A stretch of DNA of 64,000 nt from Chitinophaga sp. XS-30 (lineage in GTDB: Bacteria > Bacteroidota > Bacteroidia > Chitinophagales > Chitinophagaceae). Shown here piece after piece: positions 44,830-54,722 of the stretch; positions within the stretch are counted from its first letter, which is position 1; every line of letters starts with the position of its first letter. The notes under the pieces are model-generated. The model worked only from the letters and a program-made list of their open reading frames with translations. It ran no database searches and had not been told where the DNA came from. Location of the stretch: the NCBI RefSeq assembly GCF_008086345.1, contig NZ_CP043006.1, positions 1,052,032 to 1,116,031 of the forward strand, written 5' to 3'. The position numbers were made by a program, and so were the translations under genes.

Positions 44830-46644
44830 TTAGCTCACCTCTTCCGCTTTCATCTGCTTTTGGAACCTTTTCCGTTCTTCTTCGTCCAGGATGGTCTTAC
44901 GCATACGGGTATGGTTCGGAGTCACCTCAATGCACTCGTCCTGCTGAATGTACTCCATACATTCTTCCAAAGTCATCAGTATCTTGGGCGCGATGTTGGT
45001 GGCACCATCGGTACCGCTTGCGCGCATATTCGTCAGTTTCTTGCCTTCGTTCGGGTTTACCACAAGATCGCCGGGTTTGTTATTCTCACCGATGATCATG
45101 CCTTTGTACACCTCTTCTCCCGGATCAACGAAGAATGAGCCCCTGTCCTGCAGCTTGTCGAGAGAGTAGCCGGTAGTGGTACCCGCTTCCTTGGCGATCA
45201 GCACACCGTTGCCGCGGCCGGGGATGGGGCCTTTCCAGGGTTTATAATCATTGAAGCGGTGCGCCATTACGGCTTCACCGGCAGTGTTGGTCAGCATTTG
45301 GGTACGCAGGCCGATAAGACCGCGGGAAGGGATCTCGAATTCCAGGTGCTGCATGTCGCCTTTCGTCTCCATGATCAGCATTTCACCTTTACGGCGGGTC
45401 ACCAGGTCGATCACCTTGGATGCAAATTCCTGCGGAACGTCTACTACCAGGGTTTCATACGGCTCGCATTTTTTACCATCGATCTGCTTGATGATAACGG
45501 TAGGCTGACCTACGGTCAGTTCATATCCTTCGCGGCGCATGGTTTCTACCAGTACGCCCAGGTGAAGGATACCGCGGCCATATACCATGAAGCTGTCCGC
45601 AGAATCGGTATCCAGTACCCGCAATGCCAGGTTCTTTTCGGTCTCTTTCATCAGGCGGTCGCGCAGGTGACGGGAGGTCACGAACTTGCCGTCCTTACCG
45701 AAGAAAGGAGAGTTGTTGATGCTGAACATCATGTTCATGGTCGGTTCATCAACACTGATCACCGGGAGTCCTTCAGGGTTTTCGAAGTCGGCGATGGTGT
45801 CGCCGATGCCGAACGTTTCCAGGCCTACTACAGCGCAGAGATCGCCGGGTTGCACTTCCGTAACGCGTTTTTTGCCGAGCGATTCGAACACATACAGTTC
45901 GCGGACGCGGGATTTCTTGATGGTACCGTCAGCCTGTACGAGGGAGATGGGCTGATTTTCCACAATGCGGCCCCGGGTCACTTTACCAACGGCAATACGG
46001 CCGAGGAAAGTAGAGTAGTCCAGGGAAGTGATCTGCATTTGCAGCGAACCTTCGGATATTTTGGGTTCCGGCACATGCTCAAGGATACCGTCGAGCAGGG
46101 GCAGGATGTCTTCGCGGGGAGTCAGGGAATCATTGAACCAGCCGTTCTTGCCGGAACCGTAATAGGTCGGGAAGTTCAGTTGTTCTTCGGTAGCGTCCAG
46201 GTTAAAGAACAGTTCGAATACCGCGTCATGTACTTCATCGGGACGGCAGTTCGGTTTGTCCACCTTATTGATCACCACGATCGGCTTCAGATGCAGGTTC
46301 AGGGCTTTCTGCAAAACGAAGCGGGTCTGCGGCATGGGGCCTTCAAAGGCATCCACCAGCAGGATCACCCCATCGGCCATTTTCAGCACGCGTTCAACTT
46401 CACCACCGAAGTCGGCGTGGCCCGGGGTGTCTATTACGTTGATCTTCACGTCTTTGTACACCACGGATACGTTCTTGCTGAGGATGGTGATACCGCGTTC
46501 CTTTTCCAGGTCGTTATTATCCATTATCAGGTCTCCCGTCTCCTGGTTGGAACGGAAAACGTTGGTAGAGTGGAGGATTTTATCCACCAGGGTAGTTTTA
46601 CCATGGTCTACGTGCGCAATAATGGCGATGTTTCTGATTTGCAT
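44830..46644 (-). CDS. typA: Translational GTPase TypA/BipA
   Basis: A 604-aa ribosome-associated GTPase from the ATG at 46644. G1 AHVDHGKTT (10-18), then the effector region ERGITILSKNVSV, G3 DTPGHADFGGEVERV, G4 NKVDKPNCRPDEV. The C-terminal BipA-specific part follows elongation-factor domains III and V (REGYELTVGQPTVI, then the ERPYETLV-like CEPYETLVVDVP and EIPSRGLIGLRTQML). It helps assemble ribosomes under stress and cold. Its promoter region has a TACCTTTG element on the minus strand. Confidence 0.98.
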   Translation of the reverse strand: MQIRNIAIIAHVDHGKTTLVDKILHSTNVFRSNQETGDLIMDNNDLEKERGITILSKNVSVVYKDVKINVIDTPGHADFGGEVERVLKMADGVILLVDAFEGPMPQTRFVLQKALNLHLKPIVVINKVDKPNCRPDEVHDAVFELFFNLDATEEQLNFPTYYGSGKNGWFNDSLTPREDILPLLDGILEHVPEPKISEGSLQMQITSLDYSTFLGRIAVGKVTRGRIVENQPISLVQADGTIKKSRVRELYVFESLGKKRVTEVQPGDLCAVVGLETFGIGDTIADFENPEGLPVISVDEPTMNMMFSINNSPFFGKDGKFVTSRHLRDRLMKETEKNLALRVLDTDSADSFMVYGRGILHLGVLVETMRREGYELTVGQPTVIIKQIDGKKCEPYETLVVDVPQEFASKVIDLVTRRKGEMLIMETKGDMQHLEFEIPSRGLIGLRTQMLTNTAGEAVMAHRFNDYKPWKGPIPGRGNGVLIAKEAGTTTGYSLDKLQDRGSFFVDPGEEVYKGMIIGENNKPGDLVVNPNEGKKLTNMRASGTDGATNIAPKILMTLEECMEYIQQDECIEVTPNHTRMRKTILDEEERKRFQKQMKAEEVS

Positions 46645-46698
46645 GTGAATTGTGTGTGTTTCGGCCGTTTTTTTTGCCAAACGGCGCTTAAGAAGGCG

Positions 46699-46706
46699 CA
46701 AAGGTA
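46699..46706 (-). promoter_or_regulatory. typA -7 element (TACCTTTG)
   Basis: On the minus strand the sequence reads TACCTTTG, an exact TAnnTTTG match, about 55 bp before the typA ATG. No strong -33 TTTG is seen at standard distance. Confidence 0.6.
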
Positions 46707-46906
46707 CGAATAATAAGGGAACTTTGTTGCAGGCCAGTCTTAAATAAGTGTGAAATTAAAGCCCGCCGGGGCATCGCATTTGCGGCCTGTTGTATTGGTT
46801 TATAATCAATGCTTTATGAGAGGGGGGCTTGGATGCCAATGACGCATTCTCCTGAATGGGGCAGGATGCAGAACCGCGGGATGCCGCATATCGAAGCACT
46901 CCCGGG

Positions 46907-49171
46907 TCACCGCGCCGTTGAAAGCGCTTCAGCGGCAACCGGCGGCAGGGCTTCCTGCAGCATTTTGAAAGCCTGTTGGTTCGCGGGATTGTCCAGCGCC
47001 CGCGCAATGTCCAGCTTTTCGCGTGGCGTAAGGTGCCAGCTGAGCGCCGCCGCTTTGTCCGCCTGCTGCGGCACATACTGGAAGATGAGGCGTTTGAACT
47101 TCCCCGGAAAATAAGCTTCCATATAGTTGATCAGGTGATCCTGGTGAAAATCCTGCATGGACATCCAGTGCGCCTGCATGGAGAACAAGGGTTCAAAGAG
47201 CAGATCGCCGAGATCTTTATGTTGTTTGATAGGGCTTACATCGTTCTTGCGGGTATCGCGGATCTGCATGAACACCACGCCACCGGTATTTTCATTGATC
47301 CACTGCCGGAAGGTGTAGAGGAACCGGAGGCTGGTCTCCTGCCCGAAATTATCGCGTATGCCCGCATCCATCACATCCACGATCGGTTCACTGGGCAGGA
47401 ACACATTCGGCAGTACATAAGGAAAGGTGGCGCTCATGCGGATGGCGCTGGTCACCCGCAGCTGGTCCGCATGCTGGCGCGAAAAGAATTGCAGAAAGTC
47501 CACACCGTCCACATCCCGCATACTGCGTGTCGGATAACGGTAGTCGGCGGCACAGAGGTAGCTGACCGGTTGTGGGGAGATCATCAGCCTGCGGCCATCC
47601 GCATTGATCGTGGCGCACCAGATCAGCAGGGGGATCTGCGCTTTGCGCTCGGCCTCCCGGTATGCACCCACCGTTTTGTTCAGCACATTGTCCGTATTAA
47701 TGTTGAGCTGCATTTCAAAGGCATATCCCCTGTCTTTTGCATAAGTATTCTTGCCGATGCTGAAATGCCGGAAAGGCGTGATGAAATCATTTACAGCAAA
47801 TGAGCTGAACACGGAATTGAGCAGGTCGCGGGAGATCTTTTCACAATAAAGGCTGTCATACAGATTGCGGGATGCAGGCAGCTCATTCAGCTGCTTGCGC
47901 AGATAGAGCTCACGGAAATAAGTGGCGCCGAGCATGCCGCCCGAGGCACCCGTCATCAGCATGGTATGCCTGAGCAAACGGCCTTTCAGCAGGCTGTCGT
48001 ACCGTTGCAGCACATTCATCGTCCATGCTGCGGAACGGCTGCCGCCGCCGCTGGTATTGATGATGATCAGCGGCGGTTTCGACCCTTCCGGGAATTTCGC
48101 TTTCCAGTTCTCCAGTATCTGCAGGGTGTGCTTTTTGTCCGCCTCGCTTCTCGAAGCCGTAAAGAATGCCTGGAGATGCGGCACACTGTATTCCGGCCGT
48201 TCCCCCTTATCCCGGTAATTCAAACCGTATGCCTTGTTGCGGTTATCTATCCACTGGTTGGTCACCATCCAGTTCAGCCCCAGCACCACCAGTACCAGCA
48301 CAGGAATGGCCCAGCTTTCCAGCAGGTAAGCATATGCGCCCGCTATACCGATCAGGAATGCAAAAAAGATCAGTACGCTGGCCCCTGCGGGAATGCGGAA
48401 GGCGTTGTAATCCATCAGATAGGCCATCACAACGAGGAACAGCAGCGCCAGCCCTACGGTGATAATAGCAGCGAAATGGTGTTGCCGGAAGATATTGTCC
48501 AGATAATGTTTGTTATAATGATCCACATTCCTGGCCCGTCGGATCCGCCAGGGGCTTGAAAAATAGTTGGTCACGGGCAAGGCGTTCTCATCCCTTTCCT
48601 GGTTGGGCTTCATCACGGTGCGCAGAAAATTGCGCGGGTTGCCGAACTTTTTGATCAGCCGCCGCCCGATATTTTTGTCAGCATTGAAAAAATAGAAAAA
48701 GGAAAAGAAGATCACAGCCAGGTACCCGCAGATAAAACCCTCCACCAGCAACAATATCTGTGGGATGGTATTCAGTTCCTGAAAGCGCTGATACTGCCAG
48801 CCCCGCCAGATCAGGCAGATCAGGAAGGCAGTGGGGATGATGGAATTATTCAGGCAATAGCGGAAAAATGGCTGGGAGGTAGTGGCCAGGAACTTGAAGC
48901 GGCCGCTGTGGAGGATGAATGTAGTGATGTTCCAGCTCATGGTGAAAACGGCCGAGGCGACCCCCAGTACCGTAGTGCTGTAAAAGTTCACTTTCCCCAG
49001 GTACTCCGGCGCCAGGAACAGCGCGTCCCCCCCGAACAGCTTGGCAAAGCCGCCGTTGATCGTGCTGAATAAAATGGCCCAGAAGATCAGCAAAACCTGA
49101 TACTTGCGGAAATGCAGCAGCAGCAGCTGAATAGGGAAGGAGTAGAAGGTCCTTAACCAAAGTCGTTTCAC
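46907..49171 (-). CDS. Membrane-bound patatin-like phospholipase
   Basis: A 754-aa protein from the GTG at 49171 (a TTG one codon earlier is possible; no ATG is available). About seven membrane helices occupy residues 25-305. The patatin domain follows from about residue 365: oxyanion loop INTSGGGSRSA, nucleophile Ser in TGASGGMLG (S410), and catalytic Asp in MDAGIRDNFGQ. The Ser-Asp dyad is intact, so lipid acyl-hydrolase activity is likely. The multi-helix membrane part is unusual for patatins. Neighbours (typA, ctaA) share its strand but not an obvious task. Confidence 0.88.
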   Translation of the reverse strand: MKRLWLRTFYSFPIQLLLLHFRKYQVLLIFWAILFSTINGGFAKLFGGDALFLAPEYLGKVNFYSTTVLGVASAVFTMSWNITTFILHSGRFKFLATTSQPFFRYCLNNSIIPTAFLICLIWRGWQYQRFQELNTIPQILLLVEGFICGYLAVIFFSFFYFFNADKNIGRRLIKKFGNPRNFLRTVMKPNQERDENALPVTNYFSSPWRIRRARNVDHYNKHYLDNIFRQHHFAAIITVGLALLFLVVMAYLMDYNAFRIPAGASVLIFFAFLIGIAGAYAYLLESWAIPVLVLVVLGLNWMVTNQWIDNRNKAYGLNYRDKGERPEYSVPHLQAFFTASRSEADKKHTLQILENWKAKFPEGSKPPLIIINTSGGGSRSAAWTMNVLQRYDSLLKGRLLRHTMLMTGASGGMLGATYFRELYLRKQLNELPASRNLYDSLYCEKISRDLLNSVFSSFAVNDFITPFRHFSIGKNTYAKDRGYAFEMQLNINTDNVLNKTVGAYREAERKAQIPLLIWCATINADGRRLMISPQPVSYLCAADYRYPTRSMRDVDGVDFLQFFSRQHADQLRVTSAIRMSATFPYVLPNVFLPSEPIVDVMDAGIRDNFGQETSLRFLYTFRQWINENTGGVVFMQIRDTRKNDVSPIKQHKDLGDLLFEPLFSMQAHWMSMQDFHQDHLINYMEAYFPGKFKRLIFQYVPQQADKAAALSWHLTPREKLDIARALDNPANQQAFKMLQEALPPVAAEALSTAR

Positions 49172-49237
49172 CAAATCAAATTACGAATTATCCGCTACGA
49201 ATAACGTAAGGATTTACATAATAAACAAATTCATAAT

Positions 49238-50266
49238 TTATTTTTTTGTCTTGAAGCGGGCCCAGACCATCACCATCAGCAGCAACATGCCCACGAACTG
49301 GTGTGCCAGTGCGAAGCCCAGCGGGATCTTTACAGCACTGTTCAGCACCGTCAGCACCCCCAGGAACACCTGCAGCAGCACTACCAGCAAAGCCAGTATG
49401 CGCACTGCGGCCAATTGGGGAAACCTGCGGCTTTTTACGTACCATACGGCGATCAGCGCTGTCAGCAAATAAGCCAGCCCGCGGTGGATGAACTGGATGG
49501 TGATCCGGTTATGGGTGATATCCTCCAGGAAGCCGCCCTGGGTAAACATGCCCCCGGGCCACCACATGCCGTTGATGGTGGGCCAGGTGCTGGCGGCGAG
49601 CGCAGCGTGGATGCCCGCCATGAAGGCGCCGTAGATCAGCTGCAGGGTCAGCAGGGCCAGTATCCATCCCGCCAGATTCCGGAGAGCAGGGGCGGAAACG
49701 GTTTGCTGCGGCGGTATGGATAGCTTCAGTGCAAACCAGAGCGTGTACCATAGCAGGCCGAGCGCCGCTATAAAGTGAATGGCTAAACGAATATGACTGA
49801 CGTACAGGTCCTCCTCATTCAGGCCGCTTTGCACCATCACCCATCCGATCAGCCCCTGCAGCGCGCCCAGCAGAAAGAGAACGATCATGGGGCCGATCAT
49901 GCTTCTGCCGATCTTTTTCCGGATAATAAAATAGATAAAAGGCACGGCGAAAACGATACCGATCAGCCGCGCCCAGTTCCGGTGCAGCCACTCCCAGAAG
50001 TAGATCCATTTGAAGTCGGACAGCTCAAAATGGCTGTTGACATATTTATATTGTGCAATTTCCTTGTATTGTTCGAAAGCGGCTTTCCAGGCGTCCTCAT
50101 TCATCGGCGGCAGCGCACCCAATATGGGTTTCCATTCCGTAATGGAAAGCCCCGAACCTGTGAGCCGCGTGATCCCGCCCAGCAACACCTGCACGATGAT
50201 CATTCCCACACCCGTAAAAAGCCAGGCCACAATGGCCCTGTTCTGCTTATTTTGCTGTATGTCCAT
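49238..50266 (-). CDS. ctaA: Heme A synthase (COX15/CtaA)
   Basis: A 342-aa inner-membrane protein with eight helices that oxidises heme O to heme A for cytochrome oxidase. Four His-bearing motifs that bind the two hemes are visible: [32 protein letters not shown] and [10 protein letters not shown]. The N-terminal [18 protein letters not shown] motif is typical of the type I enzyme. The two Cys of the Gram-positive CtaA loop are absent. No ctaB or oxidase subunit gene is alongside. Divergent from rnhB across a 96-bp region. Confidence 0.95.
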   Translation of the reverse strand: MDIQQNKQNRAIVAWLFTGVGMIIVQVLLGGITRLTGSGLSITEWKPILGALPPMNEDAWKAAFEQYKEIAQYKYVNSHFELSDFKWIYFWEWLHRNWARLIGIVFAVPFIYFIIRKKIGRSMIGPMIVLFLLGALQGLIGWVMVQSGLNEEDLYVSHIRLAIHFIAALGLLWYTLWFALKLSIPPQQTVSAPALRNLAGWILALLTLQLIYGAFMAGIHAALAASTWPTINGMWWPGGMFTQGGFLEDITHNRITIQFIHRGLAYLLTALIAVWYVKSRRFPQLAAVRILALLVVLLQVFLGVLTVLNSAVKIPLGFALAHQFVGMLLLMVMVWARFKTKK

Positions 50267-50311
50267 AAACCCTGCAAAATTAGGGGGAAATTGCCGGGCG
50301 GAGGGATGATT

Positions 50312-50341
50312 TTTGTCAATCCCTTTGATTTTGTAATTTTA
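50312..50341 (+). promoter_or_regulatory. Likely rnhB-rpoN promoter
   Basis: TTTG at 50312-50315 and TAATTTTA at 50334-50341 (TAnnTTTG with one mismatch), 18-bp spacing, close to the phylum consensus. Transcripts starting about 7 bp later would exclude the ATG at 50306 and support the TTG start of rnhB. Confidence 0.5.
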
Positions 50342-50362
50342 GCGCGAATAAAAACTGTTAAC

Positions 50363-50974
50363 TTGTTACTGCCATATTACCAGGATGCATTGACCGAGGC
50401 CGGATGCGATGAAGCCGGAAGAGGTTGCCTCGCGGGCCCCGTATTTGCCGCTGCGGTAATATTGCCAAGGGATTTCCACCATCCCCTGCTCAATGATTCC
50501 AAGCAAACGAAAGTATGCGACAGGGATACGCTGAGGATGGTGATCGAAGCGGAAGCGATAGCCTTCGCCGTAGCCAGCATCGACAATGAGGAAATAGACC
50601 GGATCAACATCCTGAAAGCCTCATTCAAGGCCATGCACGAGGCTTTGGCACGATTATCGCTACAGCCCCAGATGTTACTGATAGACGGTAACCGTTTTCA
50701 TCCCTATGGCAATATCCCGCATACCTGCGTTGTCCAGGGCGATGGCAAATATGCATCCATAGCGGCAGCTTCAATCCTGGCAAAAACCTACCGGGACGAA
50801 TATATGCAGCGGTTGCACGAGCAGTTCCCGCATTACGGCTGGAAGGAAAACAAGGGGTATCCAACCCGCTTTCACCGGGATGCCATAAGGCAACACGGCG
50901 ATACGCCCTACCACCGGAGGACGTTCAGATTGTTACCGGACCAGCTAAGCCTTGAAGGGGATGAAAAGTGGTAA
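50363..50974 (+). CDS. rnhB: Ribonuclease HII
   Basis: A 203-aa RNase HII that cuts RNA in RNA-DNA hybrids, including single ribonucleotides. Active-site acids are in [13 protein letters not shown] (D and E), LIDGN and later [15 protein letters not shown]. Start: the TTG at 50363 gives the opening [18 protein letters not shown] found in homologues of this phylum; the in-frame ATG at 50306 would add 19 residues from a likely promoter region. It leads an operon with rpoN (12-bp gap) and the PAP2 gene. Confidence 0.93.
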   Translation: MLLPYYQDALTEAGCDEAGRGCLAGPVFAAAVILPRDFHHPLLNDSKQTKVCDRDTLRMVIEAEAIAFAVASIDNEEIDRINILKASFKAMHEALARLSLQPQMLLIDGNRFHPYGNIPHTCVVQGDGKYASIAAASILAKTYRDEYMQRLHEQFPHYGWKENKGYPTRFHRDAIRQHGDTPYHRRTFRLLPDQLSLEGDEKW

Positions 50975-50986
50975 AAGAAACGAGCC

Positions 50987-52471
50987 ATGTTAAAGCAAAC
51001 GCAACAACAGAAACTATTACAGAAATTATCACCGCAACAGATTCAGCTGATGAAACTGTTGCAGGTACCCACGGCCGTGCTGGAAGAACGCATCAAGGAA
51101 GAACTGGAAGAAAACCCTGCCCTTGAATACAGCGAAGACGGCCAGGAAGATGATTTCAAGGAGAACAGCGAGGAATTTGAAGCCGGTTCGGAAGACGAGT
51201 TTGAACCCGATGGCAGCGAAAACGAATACGATAATATCGACATTTCAGAATACGTTTCAGAAGGGGATGATGAAATTGCGGATTATAAGCTGCGCGATGA
51301 TAATTATCCTGACCCGGATGAGAACCGTACCATCCCCGTCCGCGTGGAAACCACCTTTCACGACCATCTGCTGACGCAGCTGGGTATGCTCAGCCTGGAC
51401 GGCGACCGGCAACGCATCGCGGAGCAGATCATCGGCAGCATAGATGATGACGGGTATCTCCGGCGCGAAGTAAGCGCCATTGTGGACGATCTTTCCTTTT
51501 CACAGAACGTGCAGACGGATGAAGAGGAAATACGCCAGCTGATAAAGCTCATCCAGCAGTTCGATCCCGCGGGCGTTTGCTGCACGGACCTGAAGGAATG
51601 CCTGCTTCTGCAACTGCGGCGCAAAAACCCCGAAGACCCCGGCGTGATCACCGCCACCCAGATACTCGATCACTACTTCGAAGAATTCACCAAAAAACAT
51701 TACGAAAAGATCCAGCGCTCCCTCAATCTTTCGGATGAAGACCTGAAAGAGGCCATCGGACAGATCATCAAGCTCAATCCCAAACCCGGCGGCAACTATA
51801 GTTTGCTGAACAAGGCGGAGAGTTACGTGATCCCGGATTTTTTCATCCTCAATAACAACGGAAAACTGGAGCTTTCCCTGAACAGCAAGAACGCGCCGGA
51901 CCTCCGGATCTCCGAAGGCTACCGGGACATGCTGCGGGAATACGACCGTGGCGATAAAAAGGACAAGCGCCAGAAAGAAGCCGTGCTGTTCATCAAACAG
52001 AAGATCGATGCCGCCAAGTGGTTCATAGACGCCATCAAGCAGCGGCAACATACCCTGCTCAGCACCATGGAGGCCATCATGAACTATCAGTACGAGTTCT
52101 TCCTTACCGGTGATGAGACCACCATGCGCCCCATGATCCTGAAAGATATTGCGGACGTTACCCAGCTGGATATCTCAACCGTCAGCCGTGTAGCCAACAG
52201 CAAGTTCGTACAAACGGAATTCGGCACCTTCAAGCTGAAGTTCTTCTTCTCTGAATCATTGTCTACCGACAGCGGCGAGGAAGTATCCACCCGCGAAGTA
52301 AAAAAGATACTGGCGGATATGATCGGCGGAGAGAACAAACGCAAACCGCTGAGCGACGAGAATCTCACCAAAATGTTGCAGGACAAGGGGTACAACATCG
52401 CGCGCCGTACCGTGGCAAAATACCGCGAGCAACTCAATATTCCTGTAGCACGTTTACGCAAAGAATTATAA
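50987..52471 (+). CDS. rpoN: RNA polymerase sigma-54 factor
   Basis: A 494-aa sigma-54. Region I is the Gln/Leu-rich activator-interaction segment (QQQKLLQKLSPQQIQLMKLL); an acidic region II follows (residues 50-95, rich in D/E); the core-binding domain spans about 110-300; the RpoN box ARRTVAKYRE is near the C-terminus (residues 475-484). It needs AAA+ enhancer-binding activators, none of which is in the window. It lies 12 bp after rnhB and 8 bp before the PAP2 gene. Confidence 0.97.
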   Translation: MLKQTQQQKLLQKLSPQQIQLMKLLQVPTAVLEERIKEELEENPALEYSEDGQEDDFKENSEEFEAGSEDEFEPDGSENEYDNIDISEYVSEGDDEIADYKLRDDNYPDPDENRTIPVRVETTFHDHLLTQLGMLSLDGDRQRIAEQIIGSIDDDGYLRREVSAIVDDLSFSQNVQTDEEEIRQLIKLIQQFDPAGVCCTDLKECLLLQLRRKNPEDPGVITATQILDHYFEEFTKKHYEKIQRSLNLSDEDLKEAIGQIIKLNPKPGGNYSLLNKAESYVIPDFFILNNNGKLELSLNSKNAPDLRISEGYRDMLREYDRGDKKDKRQKEAVLFIKQKIDAAKWFIDAIKQRQHTLLSTMEAIMNYQYEFFLTGDETTMRPMILKDIADVTQLDISTVSRVANSKFVQTEFGTFKLKFFFSESLSTDSGEEVSTREVKKILADMIGGENKRKPLSDENLTKMLQDKGYNIARRTVAKYREQLNIPVARLRKEL

Positions 52472-52479
52472 AAACTTTC

Positions 52480-53142
52480 ATGGAAGAGCGCACCACCGTT
52501 AAATTTTCGCCCGGCCTGCGGGCAGCAGCACAGGTATTTTCTTATCTCCTGCACCCCCTGTTCATTCCCCTGCTTATCACGCTGATCGCAGTTACCGCTC
52601 TGCCGGAGTACTTCGTTAATTTCAAACAGATCAGCCTCCGTTTCCCGTATGATGCGCTCTTCTTTCGCGTGATCGTTACCTGCCTGCTCTTTCCCCTGCT
52701 GGTAGTGGTGCTCGCGCGGCTGCTGCGGTTTGTGGACAGCATACAGCTCAGCGGGCAGCGGGACCGTATCATTCCCTATGTAGGTACCATTATTTTTTAT
52801 TTCTGGGCTTTTTATACCTTCAAACGCCAGGGCATCAGCCCGGGTTTCTACAACGCATTTTTCCTCGGCATCTTCATTTCCGTCGTTGTTTCTTTTGTTG
52901 CCAACAGTTTCGTGAAGATCAGCATGCATACCGTAGGCTGGGGCGGCGTGCTGGGTTTTCTGCTCGCCCTGATGTGGGGGCTGGGCATGAACGTATCCAT
53001 CCCGCTGGCAGTAGCCTTCATCCTCGCCGGCCTTGCCGCCACAGCGCGCCTGGTGCTGAATGCGCATACGCCGGGTGAAGTATATGCAGGCTTCATCGTG
53101 GGCATTCTCTCCCAATTGATCGCCTACGCTATCGTCGGTTAG
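52480..53142 (+). CDS. PAP2-like membrane phosphatase
   Basis: A 220-aa protein with five to six membrane helices. PAP2 motifs are weakly kept: RDRIIPY region for motif 1, SMH (H150) for the PSGH motif, and R190-(X5)-H196-(X3)-E200 for motif 3, where Asp is normal. So it is a divergent member that might dephosphorylate a lipid such as undecaprenyl diphosphate or be inactive. Third gene after rnhB and rpoN with an 8-bp gap. Confidence 0.75.
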   Translation: MEERTTVKFSPGLRAAAQVFSYLLHPLFIPLLITLIAVTALPEYFVNFKQISLRFPYDALFFRVIVTCLLFPLLVVVLARLLRFVDSIQLSGQRDRIIPYVGTIIFYFWAFYTFKRQGISPGFYNAFFLGIFISVVVSFVANSFVKISMHTVGWGGVLGFLLALMWGLGMNVSIPLAVAFILAGLAATARLVLNAHTPGEVYAGFIVGILSQLIAYAIVG

Positions 53143-53396
53143 TTGCTGGCAGCCGGCTGAAAATCGCAGCCAGACATCGTTGCGTCGCACACTTCATCTT
53201 TTTGTGCAATGCCGGGCAACGCTTTTCGTGCAAAAAAAATAAATTTTCCGCTACGCATGTTCCGTGCGTAAAAGCGATGCACCTTTGTATCGTCCTTTGC
53301 GTGTTACCCCAAATTCAAACACAAAAAACGGATACTATTAATATTAGCAATCAAATTAAAAATGCTAAATTTTTTAGGATGATTCGAAAATTGGAT

Positions 53397-53404
53397 TATA
53401 TTTG
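53397..53404 (+). promoter_or_regulatory. recA -7 element (TATATTTG)
   Basis: TATATTTG matches TAnnTTTG exactly and lies 35 bp upstream of the recA ATG. A T-rich block at 53371-53375 is at -33 distance. The rest of the 297-bp gap between the PAP2 gene and recA holds A/T-rich leader sequence and no gene. Confidence 0.75.
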
Positions 53405-53439
53405 CACAATCAATAACTACTAACCTAAACGTACCAAAG

Positions 53440-54444
53440 ATGTCAAACGTTAACGCAGATAAACTGAAGGCGCTCCGTCTTACGATGGACAAGATCGAAA
53501 AGGATTTCGGCAAGGGATCCGTGATGATGATGGGAGAAAAGGCAGAGGCGCCGATGGAGGTGATCTCCACCGGATCATTGGGACTGGATATTGCGCTCGG
53601 TATCGGTGGTTTCCCCAAAGGCCGTATCATCGAGATCTACGGTCCTGAATCTTCCGGTAAGACCACCGTGGCTATACATACAATTGCAGAAGCACAAAAG
53701 AAAGGCGGCATTTGCGCCATCGTCGATGCGGAACACGCATTCGACAGCTCATATGCCCGCAGGCTGGGTGTGGATGTGGATTCACTCCTGATCTCCCAGC
53801 CGGACCATGGTGAGCAGGCGCTTGAGATCGCAGACCGCCTGATCCTTTCCGGCGCGGTAGATGTAGTCGTAATCGATTCCGTGGCAGCGCTGGTACCGAA
53901 AGGTGAGCTGGAAGGTGAAATGGGCGAAAGCAAAATGGGCCTCCAGGCACGTCTGATGTCCCAGGCATTGCGGAAACTCACGGCCACTATTTCCAAAACG
54001 AACAGCTGCTGCATTTTCATCAACCAGCTGCGGGAAAAGATCGGTGTGATGTTCGGTAACCCGGAAACCACTACCGGCGGTAACGCCCTCAAATTCTACG
54101 CTTCCGTGCGCCTGGATATCCGCCGTATGAGCCAGATCAAGGACGGCGATGAAGCGGTAGGTAACCGCGTAAAAGTAAAAGTTGTCAAAAATAAAGTTGC
54201 ACCTCCCTTCCGTCAGGCTGAGTTCGATATTATCTATGGCCTGGGCATCTCCAAAGTGGGCGAGCTGATCGATATGGGTGTGGAATATGGTATCGTCCAG
54301 AAAAGCGGTAGCTGGTTCAGCTACGAAGGCAACAAACTGGGCCAGGGCCGCGATGCCGTCAAGCAACTCCTGCTGGATAACCCTGAAGTGGCTAACGAAA
54401 TAGAAGCCAAGATCAAGGCAAAACTGGCAGAACAACAGGCATAA
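53440..54444 (+). CDS. recA: Recombinase RecA
   Basis: A 334-aa RecA, normal length. Walker A is GPESSGKTT, Walker B region [10 protein letters not shown], the catalytic Glu follows in [18 protein letters not shown] context, and DNA-binding loops L1/L2 with [18 protein letters not shown] are complete. The C-terminus is short and basic-acidic mixed as in Bacteroidota RecA. Function: homologous recombination and SOS co-protease. Preceded by a strong promoter and followed by a hairpin. Confidence 0.99.
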   Translation: MSNVNADKLKALRLTMDKIEKDFGKGSVMMMGEKAEAPMEVISTGSLGLDIALGIGGFPKGRIIEIYGPESSGKTTVAIHTIAEAQKKGGICAIVDAEHAFDSSYARRLGVDVDSLLISQPDHGEQALEIADRLILSGAVDVVVIDSVAALVPKGELEGEMGESKMGLQARLMSQALRKLTATISKTNSCCIFINQLREKIGVMFGNPETTTGGNALKFYASVRLDIRRMSQIKDGDEAVGNRVKVKVVKNKVAPPFRQAEFDIIYGLGISKVGELIDMGVEYGIVQKSGSWFSYEGNKLGQGRDAVKQLLLDNPEVANEIEAKIKAKLAEQQA

Positions 54445-54545
54445 ATAATTTCAATGCAGCAAAAACTAGCCCGTTGACAACCGCTGCAGCGAAGAAGAGT
54501 TAAACGTTAATTAGAAAGATTAAACGTTTGTTTGGGTTAGTTAGT

Positions 54546-54573
54546 AAAAGGTCCGTTGTCCAGCGGACCTTTT
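54546..54573 (+). terminator. recA terminator
   Basis: A 10-bp stem (AAAAGGTCCG at 54546-54555 with CGGACCTTTT at 54564-54573) with a short loop and T-rich tail, about 100 bp after the recA stop. The right arm is the first unit of the tandem repeat that follows. Confidence 0.75.
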
Positions 54574-54664
54574 CGTTTTTCATCAGGGCCTCTGTCCCGC
54601 GGACTTTTTCGTTTTTCATCAGCGTCTCTGCCCGGCGGACCTTTTCATTTTTCACCGGGGTCTC
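54563..54664. repeat. Three-copy 36-bp tandem repeat behind recA
   Basis: Units begin with GCGGAC at 54563, 54599 and 54635, period exactly 36 bp; units 1 and 2 differ at a few positions, unit 3 is more diverged and fades out by about 54664. The shared core is TTTTTCGTTTTTCATCAG. Unit 1 carries the 3' arm of the recA terminator, so it looks like an amplified terminator half. Confidence 0.8.
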
Positions 54665-54722
54665 ATCAGCACATTTTGCTCATCCCCATACCCGTTCATT
54701 GCTCCCGGCCTTCTTTTCCGGA

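Noticed and set aside
45259..46713. A 484-codon plus-strand frame opposite typA
   Set aside because: Pure shadow of the highly conserved typA frame.
54563..54664. A CRISPR array
   Set aside because: The 36-bp units abut with no spacers, there are only three, and no cas gene is in the window.
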